Below, piece by piece: positions 1 to 6,027 of a stretch of DNA of 64,000 nt. Location: the NCBI RefSeq assembly GCF_023715725.1, contig NZ_JAMBOT010000010.1, forward strand, positions 1 through 64,000. Reading direction: 5' to 3'. A model generated the notes under the pieces. That model had not been told where the DNA came from, did no database searches, and saw only the letters and a list, made by a program, of their open reading frames with translations. A program made the position numbers and the translations under genes. Every line of letters starts with the position of its first letter. Position 1 is the first letter of the stretch. The DNA is from Paenibacillus pasadenensis (lineage in GTDB: Bacteria; Bacillota; Bacilli; Paenibacillales; Paenibacillaceae).

Positions 1-43
1 CTTCATCGTATCGATTAAATTTCTGTCCCTTCTTTGGTGGCAT
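1..43 (-). CDS. Transposase OrfA, N-terminal fragment (IS3-like)
   Basis: Only 14 codons are inside the window. Reading leftward from the ATG at 43, the peptide begins MPPKKGQKFNRYDE, which resembles the start of the helix-turn-helix OrfA of IS3-family elements. A strong ribosome site (GGAGGGG) lies about 8 bases upstream of the start. If the family is right, the product would bind the element ends, and the catalytic part would be made with OrfB by frameshifting. The assignment rests on a short N-terminal resemblance and the flanking palindromes; other HTH proteins cannot be excluded. Confidence 0.45.
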   Translation of the reverse strand, partial: MPPKKGQKFNRYDE

Positions 44-157
44 AATAAAATCCCCTCCGGTCAACAGTGTTAGATTCATGATATCATGAACTCTTTTTTC
101 ACTGTCTACCACGAGGGGATAATATCACCTCGTTAAACGGGACAGCTCTTTTTTTAT
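1..157 (-). mobile_element. End of a probable IS3-type insertion sequence, cut by the window edge
   Basis: The minus strand carries the first codons of a transposase-like gene (see next entry). Between that gene and about position 157 there is no other gene. This stretch has a 16-bp perfect palindrome at 75-90 and an imperfect palindrome (ACGAGG/CCTCGT arms) at about 110-132. A GGGACAGCT-like end near 138-148 is reminiscent of the TGTCCC termini of IS3/IS150 elements. The exact terminus and the target duplication cannot be fixed because the other end is outside the window. Confidence 0.45.
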
Positions 158-291
158 GGAGTTCCATCAAAGGATAATATTGATATGTTACTATTGTTTA
201 TAGACCCTATTGGAATTGGGACAAGCGGTGGTAGAATACATAAAGTTGTGTTTAATAAATACAGATGAAGATCGTTGAGGAGGAACTAAGA

Positions 292-1395
292 TTGAAACAA
301 ATCTTTAAACGCGCAGCAGCAGTGGTGGGGACGGCCGCTCTTGTGATGGCAGCAGGATGTACGAGCGAAAGTGCATCCCCCAAAGCAGAGCTAGAAAAAG
401 CAATGGCAAGCCTCAGCGCTGCCAAATCCTATACGTTTAATACAACGGCAACGTTCAAGGAGCTGTCGATGCCTCAAGCTGCCGCTAATGAAGGCGGCCA
501 AGGCCAAACAGGCAGCCTGGCGCCAGGAAGCATAGGAGATATGCTGAACGGGCTTAAGCTGACGATGGACGGCGTGTATCAAAAAGATCCGATGCGTACG
601 GATGCCAACATCAAGCTGACCATGCCTGGAAATCCGTCGGTCGAGCTGACGCTGCCGATGATTATGACCGGCGACAAGTTATATGTACAGATCCCGGCTA
701 TACCAGGCATTCAAGTGCCGCAGGAGCTTGTAGGCAAGTATGTGATGCTGGATACGGCTAAAATGGCGCAGGAGCAAGGACAGCCGGCGCAGATGCTGGA
801 CCCTTCCATTCAACAGCGTTTAATGATGGACGCCGGTGCGGCATTCATCAAGCCTTTTGACGAGAAAACATACTTTAAGAGCCTTAAAGCCGAGGATGCA
901 GGGGTTCCCGCGGATTTGAAGCCGGATTCCGTCGTGCAGTTCGGCATCGATTCCTCGAACGGAGAGCAGGCGATTACGACGGCTGTAGAACAAGCTCTGC
1001 CAGCGGTGCTTGACGTTGTGCTCAGCAATGAAGCGTACTTAAAAGCGCTTGGGCTCGACAAAGCTAAAGTCGAAGAGCAGAAGAAACAGCTCGCCGACAA
1101 CAAGTCGGAGCTGTCCGCCAAGCTGAAGCAGGAGCTTAAGCTGAATGAAGTGAAGATAATCAGTGCGATAAAAGACGGCAAGCTGGCTTATCAGAGCTTG
1201 GACGCCAATATCGAGTACAGCGGTTCCGCGGAAGGCAGCGGTCCAGTGAAGCTTGTGATGAACAATGTCACCGCGTACAGCAAGGTGGACGAGGCGGCGG
1301 CGTTTACGCAGGAAATTCCGAAGGATGCCGTGTCGGTTGAAGAGCTGATCTCTAAGATTAGCATGAATCTTGGAACCGCCTTGCCGCAAAGCTGA
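292..1395 (+). CDS. Secreted lipoprotein, DUF6612-like
   Basis: A 367-residue lipoprotein. The TTG at 292 is preferred over the upstream in-frame ATG at 265 because GAGGAGG at 277-283 sits 8 bases before it and the peptide then starts with a proper lipoprotein signal: KR, a hydrophobic stretch, and the lipobox VMAAGC with Cys23 as the lipidated residue. The mature part has an N-terminal AKSYTF segment and about 150 residues of beta-type sequence. Around residues 255-285 follows a Lys/Glu/Gln-rich helical stretch. The overall plan resembles DUF6612-type lipoproteins of Bacilli, which have no known biochemical function. It is probably anchored outside the membrane. It stands alone and ends at a strong shared terminator. 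Confidence 0.75.
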   Translation: MKQIFKRAAAVVGTAALVMAAGCTSESASPKAELEKAMASLSAAKSYTFNTTATFKELSMPQAAANEGGQGQTGSLAPGSIGDMLNGLKLTMDGVYQKDPMRTDANIKLTMPGNPSVELTLPMIMTGDKLYVQIPAIPGIQVPQELVGKYVMLDTAKMAQEQGQPAQMLDPSIQQRLMMDAGAAFIKPFDEKTYFKSLKAEDAGVPADLKPDSVVQFGIDSSNGEQAITTAVEQALPAVLDVVLSNEAYLKALGLDKAKVEEQKKQLADNKSELSAKLKQELKLNEVKIISAIKDGKLAYQSLDANIEYSGSAEGSGPVKLVMNNVTAYSKVDEAAAFTQEIPKDAVSVEELISKISMNLGTALPQS

Positions 1396-1405
1396 GAATA
1401 AAAGA

Positions 1406-1440
1406 CAAACAGCCCGCTCCATCATGGAGCGGGCTGTTTG
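1406..1440. terminator. Bidirectional intrinsic terminator
   Basis: Perfect 16-bp stem (CAAACAGCCCGCTCCA and its complement) with a 3-base loop. It lies between the convergent lipoprotein gene and PH-domain gene and can serve both; the T-rich tail is better on the minus strand. Confidence 0.85.
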
Positions 1441-1467
1441 TTGACGATGGAATTTATAATGAACGAG

Positions 1468-1845
1468 TTATTTGCAAACATAGTCGGACAAAACCGACTG
1501 CAGTTCGTAAATGTTAAGCGACTTGTTGAACGTTTGCGAAATAGGGGTCGGATTGCCGGACACCCAGAATTTCAGCTCGGCATCCAGGTCGAAGCTGCCT
1601 GCTGTTTCAACGGCAAAATGTGTAATGCTTTTGTAGGGGTAAGAGTGATACTCGATTTTTTTGCCGGTAAGACCTTGCTTATCGATCAGGATCAGCCTGC
1701 GGTTCGTGAAAATAAACATATCGCGAATCAGCTTGTAGGCTTTTTCCACGCGCTCCTCGCGGCTCAGCAGATGCTGAAACTCACGCTGTACATCCACTGG
1801 CGCAAGCTCTGAAGCATTGCCCATCAATCCGTCAAACAAACCCAT
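1468..1845 (-). CDS. Bacterial PH-domain protein
   Basis: A 125-residue cytoplasmic protein that looks like a single bacterial pleckstrin-homology fold (bPH_1 type, YvbH-like). The core RDMFIFTNRRLILIDKQG, followed by YHSYPYKSITHFAVETAG, is the usual strand pattern of this family. There is no signal peptide or membrane segment. An AAGGAAGG ribosome site precedes the ATG at 1845. The family is common in Bacilli with no firmly known role; some members are linked to membrane or stress functions. It is monocistronic and convergent with the lipoprotein gene. Confidence 0.75.
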   Translation of the reverse strand: MGLFDGLMGNASELAPVDVQREFQHLLSREERVEKAYKLIRDMFIFTNRRLILIDKQGLTGKKIEYHSYPYKSITHFAVETAGSFDLDAELKFWVSGNPTPISQTFNKSLNIYELQSVLSDYVCK

Positions 1846-2105
1846 TCAGGCACGTCCTTCCTTTTTTCGTTTCCTGTTGTAACGAACTGGCTGCTTAAAT
1901 GGTTTCACCGAATTGAGGGAGGTTTAAACGCAATCTTATGGCGGAAGGCTGTAATAAGGTGAACTTTGTGTCTTGCAATTACCATGGTTCCTCCGAGTTA
2001 TTGCCAATTGTTAATGAAGAAATTAAAATTTAATTCTACCTTTAAAAAGAGGGGTAGTCCTTTGAATTTAGAGCACAATCTATTTTAAGTATTGAAAGGA
2101 TTCCA

Positions 2106-2378
2106 ATGCCTATTTTAATCATTCTATTAATGTCTGCACTAGCTTCATTTCTTATCATATGGTGTGTAGTGTACTTCTTTATCAATCGTACAAAAGACGC
2201 ACCGCGTATAGGTGCCTATATAATTATAGGTATTGTAGTATTAGGTGTGCTTGCTGTTTCTTTGCAGTACTTTTTATATGATGGTCGTACAATAAGTAAT
2301 ATAGTTGTTGTGGCGTTATTCATTACTGCGATTTCATCGATATCGTATCTTAAGCGAAATTCAAAAAAAAATAGTTGA
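2106..2378 (+). CDS. Small integral membrane protein
   Basis: A 90-residue protein with three predicted membrane helices (about residues 3-26, 37-56 and 64-81) and a basic tail ending KRNSKKNS. A GAAAGGA ribosome site lies 6 bases before the ATG. The codon use is more AT-rich than in neighbouring genes, which may point to a separate origin. I do not recognise a family. It stands alone between the PH-domain gene (divergent) and a strong terminator. Confidence 0.6.
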   Translation: MPILIILLMSALASFLIIWCVVYFFINRTKDAPRIGAYIIIGIVVLGVLAVSLQYFLYDGRTISNIVVVALFITAISSISYLKRNSKKNS

Positions 2379-2444
2379 AGCTGTTAAAAGGGACTGTGCG
2401 GTTTGTTTATAGTTGGCTACTTTTTTAACACATGGTGTCTTGTT

Positions 2445-2480
2445 AAGCCCATCGACATTAGGAGTCGATGGGCTTTTTTT
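2445..2480 (+). terminator. Intrinsic terminator after the small membrane protein
   Basis: Stem AAGCCCATCGAC (2445-2456) paired with GTCGATGGGCTT (2464-2475), followed by a run of T. Confidence 0.85.
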
Positions 2481-2582
2481 GTTGCGCAACTATAATAGCT
2501 TCCATTGCTGGTCATTTAAAAAGTGTTGATCCCGAAGTGACCCCGGATACCAATTCCGGCCTATGAACGGGTGTTAAGGGCA

Positions 2583-2612
2583 AAAAGAAAACCCCTTGCT
2601 GGGCAAGGGGTT
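2583..2612 (-). terminator. Intrinsic terminator of the tRNA gene
   Basis: On the minus strand AACCCCTTGC pairs with GCAAGGGGTT (arms 2590-2599 and 2603-2612), followed by a T-rich tail. It starts about 15 bases after the 3' end of the tRNA. Confidence 0.85.
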
Positions 2613-2626
2613 GTTAAATGTTATAC

Positions 2627-2703
2627 TGGCGCGCCCGATACGATTCGAACGTACGACCTGCAGTTTAGGAAACTGTCGCTCTATCCTGCTGAGCTACGGG
2701 CGC
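2627..2703 (-). tRNA. tRNA-Arg, anticodon CCT
   Basis: A complete 77-base tRNA on the minus strand. The 7-bp acceptor stem is GCGCCCG/CGGGCGC. The D arm begins GCTC. The anticodon loop TTCCTAA reads AGG codons as arginine. The T loop is TTCGAAT and the 3' CCA is encoded (2627-2629). Its own terminator follows. It is the only RNA gene of the translation machinery in the window. Such tRNA genes are common integration sites, but I see no attachment-site duplication here. Confidence 0.95.
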
Positions 2704-2780
2704 GCATCAGAAACAATATAGCATGCCTAGCCTGGCCGACGCAACTCAGGCAATGCCAGCTGGCAAGCGCTGCTCTCTTC

Positions 2781-3125
2781 TCAGGAAGATAGCGTCAAAT
2801 ACGGTCCGCGAAAGCTGCTGCGCTTCACCGCCACCGGATAGTTGATGCCGTCGCAGGTACGGAATCCCGTCTTGAACACATAGTGGCTGTCGTCCGCCGG
2901 ATGCAGGCGTCCGCTGTCCAGGCAGTACACAAGCCCCTCCAGGGACCGCCATCTTAAACGTTCCTTTTTTTTAGGCCAATCTGTCACGATTGATCCCCTC
3001 CCCCTAAACCGATGCTCCAGTGTATGAGGCCGGACAAGCTGATAGAACGCCCGAATGGCGGGTTTCAGGGAGGTTCGGTCAGCATGCAGCAGAATCATTT
3101 GGAAAATGGGCTTGTGGCTAATCAT
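2781..3125 (-). CDS. Hypothetical basic protein, divergent from a GntR regulator
   Basis: A 114-residue open frame rich in Arg and Lys, with no signal peptide or membrane helix, and not recognised. It is kept because its codon composition looks coding, it starts close to the promoter of the divergent GntR gene, and no stronger gene competes on the other strand. Against it, the ribosome site before the ATG at 3125 is weak (AGATAG). The shared spacer carries a palindrome that could control both genes. It could be a chance frame. Confidence 0.45.
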   Translation of the reverse strand: MISHKPIFQMILLHADRTSLKPAIRAFYQLVRPHTLEHRFRGRGSIVTDWPKKKERLRWRSLEGLVYCLDSGRLHPADDSHYVFKTGFRTCDGINYPVAVKRSSFRGPYLTLSS

Positions 3126-3131
3126 TCTATC

Positions 3132-3152
3132 TGTTATATTTAATGTATAACA
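3132..3152. promoter_or_regulatory. Palindromic operator, YtrA/GntR type
   Basis: TGTTATA, 7-base spacer, TATAACA: a perfect 7-bp inverted repeat in the spacer between the divergent genes at 3125 and 3175. YtrA-type regulators repress their own operons at such AT-rich dyads. Its closeness to the GntR start suggests autoregulation; this is inference. Confidence 0.55.
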
Positions 3153-3174
3153 AATATAAAGAGGGGTGTGCCCT

Positions 3175-3567
3175 ATGATTGTGACGCTGGATTACGAATC
3201 CGAAGTGCCGCTGTACAGCCAGCTGTACGACGAGATCGTTCGCGGTATCGCGGAGGGCTCAATGAAGCCCGGTGAGAGCCTGCCGTCCGTCCGGAGCTTG
3301 GCCGGGGATCTGAGCATTAATCTGCATACCGTCAATAAAACCTACCAGCTGCTGAAGCAAGAAGGCCATGTGCTTATCCATCGCCAGAAAGGCGCGGTTG
3401 TTCAGCCGCCCGGCTCAGCCAAAGCGACGCCTGAATATATGGAGCGGATGGAACGCCAGCTGCGTTCCCTTGCTGCGGAGTCGATTTGCCGCCAATTGGA
3501 TGAAGCGCAATTTCTGGAGAGCTGCCGCTCCATCTACAGAGAAGTTAAAGGGGGAAGTTCGAAATGA
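3175..3567 (+). CDS. GntR family transcriptional regulator, YtrA subfamily
   Basis: A 130-residue cytoplasmic repressor. Residues about 8-78 form the GntR winged helix: PLYSQLYDEIVRGIAEG, then GESLPSVRSLAGDLSINLHT and the wing HRQKGAVV. The short helical tail of about 45 residues is typical of the YtrA subfamily, which lacks a large effector domain. The ATG at 3175 is chosen because GAGGGG lies 8 bases upstream; the GTG at 3166 overlaps that site. Its stop overlaps the start of the next gene by 4 bases, so the two are translationally coupled. It probably represses itself and the membrane protein via the upstream dyad. Confidence 0.9.
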   Translation: MIVTLDYESEVPLYSQLYDEIVRGIAEGSMKPGESLPSVRSLAGDLSINLHTVNKTYQLLKQEGHVLIHRQKGAVVQPPGSAKATPEYMERMERQLRSLAAESICRQLDEAQFLESCRSIYREVKGGSSK

Positions 3568-4670
3568 ACCTTTCTATGGCTACTTGGCTTGTTATGGGCG
3601 GGGTTTATGCGTTCGTCACCGTCGCCAGCGCTTTACAGCCTTATCTGGCACCGCGCAATATATTGTTTGGAGTGTCGCTGCCTTTAGGCAAAGAGAATGA
3701 CGCTGATGTGCTTAAATTAAAAAAATCCTACATCTCCGGTGTGCTTGGAATTTCGCTGCTGCTTGCAGCTATCGTTGTCACGCTTGCGGCGCTTAACGGC
3801 GCGTTTATCGAAGAGGGCCTGTCCGTCTGGCTGAGCGCTGTCCCGGTCGGAGCGCTGCTGCTGCAGTTGGCCGTCTCCGGTGCATGGTTTATTTTCAGCC
3901 ATAGCAAGGCGCTCAGCTTAAAGGAGGAGCGGGGCTGGGAAGCGTTGGAGACAAAAAAAGGGACTGCCGATCTCAAAATTAGAACGGATAAGCGGCTTAT
4001 CTATTCACCGGTCTGGTTTCTGCCGCATTTGCTTGTCATCGTCATTTGCGCTGGCGCAGCCTGGCTGTTCTATGACCGGATTCCGGAGCAGATTATCATG
4101 CATTACAACGCCCAGGGCGTGCCGGATCGGATCGAGCCTAAGTCGGTGGCGGCCGTGTTTCAGCTGAATCTTATTCAGCTTGGCATGCTGGTTCTGTTTT
4201 ATTTTGTGAACTATACGACCCAAGCGGCGCGGCTGAAACTGCATCCTGGCGCTCCGGAGGAGCATCGCGAGCAGCAAATCCGTTACCGTCGCGGCATGTC
4301 GCTGCTGAATATGCTGCTTGGTCTAGGCATCGTCATTTTTATGGGCGTTGTGCAAGCATTCACGCTGTATGCCGGGGAACAGGAGGGTGGCATAGTAATC
4401 GCCGTAGCCGGCATGATTCCGCTGCTGCTTTCGGGAGCCGCCGTATTCGGCCTGATGAGCCTGGGCAAAAACAGAACGGAAGCGCCGCGGCCGGGAGAGG
4501 ACGGGCACTGGAAAGCGGGAGCCTTCTATTGGAACCGCAACGACGCCTCCATTTTTGTGGAGAAGCGTTCCGGGATCGGCTTTACGCTGAATTGGGCTCA
4601 TCCGGTATCCTGGCTGGTCATTATTATTTTATTGGGAATCATCTTAGTTCCAATTATTTTAGGAATTTAG
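3564..4670 (+). CDS. DUF1648/DUF5808 integral membrane protein
   Basis: A 368-residue membrane protein coupled to the YtrA-type regulator. It has about eight hydrophobic segments. The middle region (residues about 150-185, with PEQIIMHYNAQGVPDRIEPK) is a DUF1648 module, as in SdpI-like immunity and signalling proteins. The end (GAFYWNRNDASIFVEKRSGI, then TLNWAHP) is a DUF5808 module. Such proteins often sit next to GntR or ArsR regulators, and some protect against membrane-active peptides. A role in envelope stress or toxin immunity is therefore plausible but not shown. Confidence 0.8.
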   Translation: MNLSMATWLVMGGVYAFVTVASALQPYLAPRNILFGVSLPLGKENDADVLKLKKSYISGVLGISLLLAAIVVTLAALNGAFIEEGLSVWLSAVPVGALLLQLAVSGAWFIFSHSKALSLKEERGWEALETKKGTADLKIRTDKRLIYSPVWFLPHLLVIVICAGAAWLFYDRIPEQIIMHYNAQGVPDRIEPKSVAAVFQLNLIQLGMLVLFYFVNYTTQAARLKLHPGAPEEHREQQIRYRRGMSLLNMLLGLGIVIFMGVVQAFTLYAGEQEGGIVIAVAGMIPLLLSGAAVFGLMSLGKNRTEAPRPGEDGHWKAGAFYWNRNDASIFVEKRSGIGFTLNWAHPVSWLVIIILLGIILVPIILGI

Positions 4671-4830
4671 AACTAAGTTATGATGCTTTAGGATGATGAA
4701 AAGCCTATAATTTGTCGATTATTTCTCTCATTTTCCCATGTTTCGTCGACAAGTTCCTACAAACAAATAACTCCAGCTACGGGTATAATAAAGCTACACG
4801 ACGGGGGTGGCCCGAGGCGAGGAGCATATT

Positions 4831-5043
4831 TTGAACGAGTCGATGAGCAAGTACGAGATGCTGGAACGATTAAATGATTTACGCAAACGGCTGCATCAGG
4901 CGGCGGAGGAAAGAGGCAGCCTGATTGATCCCGAGGTGCTCGCGATAAGCGAGGAGGCGGATCAGCTCATTGTAAAGCTGCAGCAGCAGCAGCGGGATAC
5001 GAGAATCAGCATGTTAACGAAGAAAGGGCCTTTACCCGGCTAA
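4831..5043 (+). CDS. Spo0E-like aspartyl-phosphate phosphatase
   Basis: A 70-residue all-helical protein with the Spo0E pattern: a first helix (YEMLERLNDLRKRLHQAA), a turn, then VLAISEEADQLIVKLQQ. This matches the SxxxDxLI signature whose Asp and Ser act in removing phosphate from Spo0A~P. It would oppose sporulation by draining the phosphorelay. The TTG at 4831 is preferred over the GTG at 4807 because GAGGAG (4819-4824) is correctly spaced before it. A large hairpin overlaps its last codons. A sporulation-type sensor kinase lies nearby at 6028. Confidence 0.75.
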   Translation: MNESMSKYEMLERLNDLRKRLHQAAEERGSLIDPEVLAISEEADQLIVKLQQQQRDTRISMLTKKGPLPG

Positions 5044-5085
5044 CCAACGGCGACGAGATCGCTTGGCTGCGGGTAGAAGGCCCTT
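5024..5085. terminator. Hairpin terminator overlapping the 3' end of the spo0E-like gene
   Basis: AAGGGCCTTTACCCG (5024-5038) pairs with CGGGTAGAAGGCCCTT (5070-5085), apart from a small bulge; the stem can extend further inward. The left arm codes for the last residues of the Spo0E-like protein. It lies between convergent genes and is followed on the minus strand by a short T run. Confidence 0.6.
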
Positions 5086-5092
5086 ACTGCGG

Positions 5093-5572
5093 TTATGTGG
5101 CGGATTTCTTTTGGCGGCGAAGCTTTCGGAAAAATTCGGTCAGCAGTCCGGCGCATTCCGTCTGAAGCACGCCTGAGGTCAATTCGGCTTCATGATTAAA
5201 ACGCGGCTCCTGGAGTAAGTTCATCAGCGTGCCTGCGCAGCCGGCTTTAGGATCCGGCGTTCCGTACACGACCCGCTTAACTCTGCCCTGCACAATCGCT
5301 CCGGCGCACATCGGACAAGGCTCCAGCGTTACGTACAGCGTGCAGTCGAGCAGCCTCCACGCTCCAATGGATTCGCTGGCCTCGCGAATCGCCAGCATTT
5401 CCGCATGGGCGGTGCAGTCAAGCAGCAGCTCTCTCCGATTATGCCCTCGCCCGATAACGAGCCCGTCTCGCACGACGACAGCTCCAATCGGAACTTCTCC
5501 TATTGCTTCCGCCTTACGGGCCTCGGCAATTGCTTCACGCATCCATAATTCATCTTCAGCACGATGATGCAA
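5093..5572 (-). CDS. tadA: tRNA-specific adenosine deaminase TadA
   Basis: Deaminates A34 of tRNA-Arg(ACG) to inosine, an essential wobble modification. Zinc and catalytic residues are in place: TAHAEM (His56, Glu58 from the start chosen here) and EPCPMC (Cys86, Cys89). The core starts DELWMREAIAEARKAE as in bacterial TadA. The frame is open up to 5683. The TTG at 5572 fits best: AGGAAGG lies upstream and the 159-residue product then has the usual family length, but the start is not certain. The gene is divergent from the kinase at 6028, across a DnaA-box-rich spacer. Confidence 0.93.
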   Translation of the reverse strand: MHHRAEDELWMREAIAEARKAEAIGEVPIGAVVVRDGLVIGRGHNRRELLLDCTAHAEMLAIREASESIGAWRLLDCTLYVTLEPCPMCAGAIVQGRVKRVVYGTPDPKAGCAGTLMNLLQEPRFNHEAELTSGVLQTECAGLLTEFFRKLRRQKKSAT

Positions 5573-5662
5573 TTCAACTGATCCTTCCTCGGGCGGGCCT
5601 CCCGGCAGCCGCATGAAAATTTGAATCCAATTGTCTCTTATCTTTCTCCTCATTGCAACAGG

Positions 5663-5895
5663 TTGTGCACATAAATTGTGCATAAAATACTCTCTCCGGC
5701 TTCTATTGTCTCGCTATGGGGATAATTCAAAATGTTACCCTGTTCAATTTGTCGAAATTTCTCGGATTATGCAGCGAACAAATATTCTTTTGTTAACATG
5801 TTGTGCACAACTTTGTGGATAACCTTAAATTATTTGAATCTTCTTTGCAAATATCCACCGTTTCTCTGTGTATAACTAAGAAGTAATGTGGATAA
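5663..5895. promoter_or_regulatory. DnaA-box cluster with a Spo0A box
   Basis: Four exact matches to TTATNCACA, all read on the minus strand: 5677-5685, 5814-5822, 5867-5875 and 5887-5895. One-mismatch boxes lie at 5663-5671 and 5717-5725, and the palindrome TTGTGCACAA at 5801-5810 carries one on each strand. A TGTCGAA match to the Spo0A box lies at 5750-5756. The region is AT-rich and gene-free, between tadA and the kinase. Clusters of this kind bind DnaA away from the origin in B. subtilis. Confidence 0.7.
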
Positions 5896-6027
5896 CCGGG
5901 GTCGGCTGGGGATAGAGATGTTTATAACTGAAATATGAAGAAGAGCCTGTGCCTTTCGACTAGCTTCGCGATATTTGTGATATGATCGAAAAAGAGCAGA
6001 CGCTGAGACAAAGGATGTGTTCCGGCA

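Noticed and set aside
2627..2703. Integration site of a genomic island at tRNA-Arg
   Set aside because: No duplicated tRNA 3' end, integrase or island-like gene set is visible on either side.
5663..5895. Chromosomal origin of replication
   Set aside because: DnaA boxes are dense, but there is no dnaA, dnaN, rpmH or gyrase gene nearby and no obvious DNA-unwinding element; a distal DnaA cluster is more likely.
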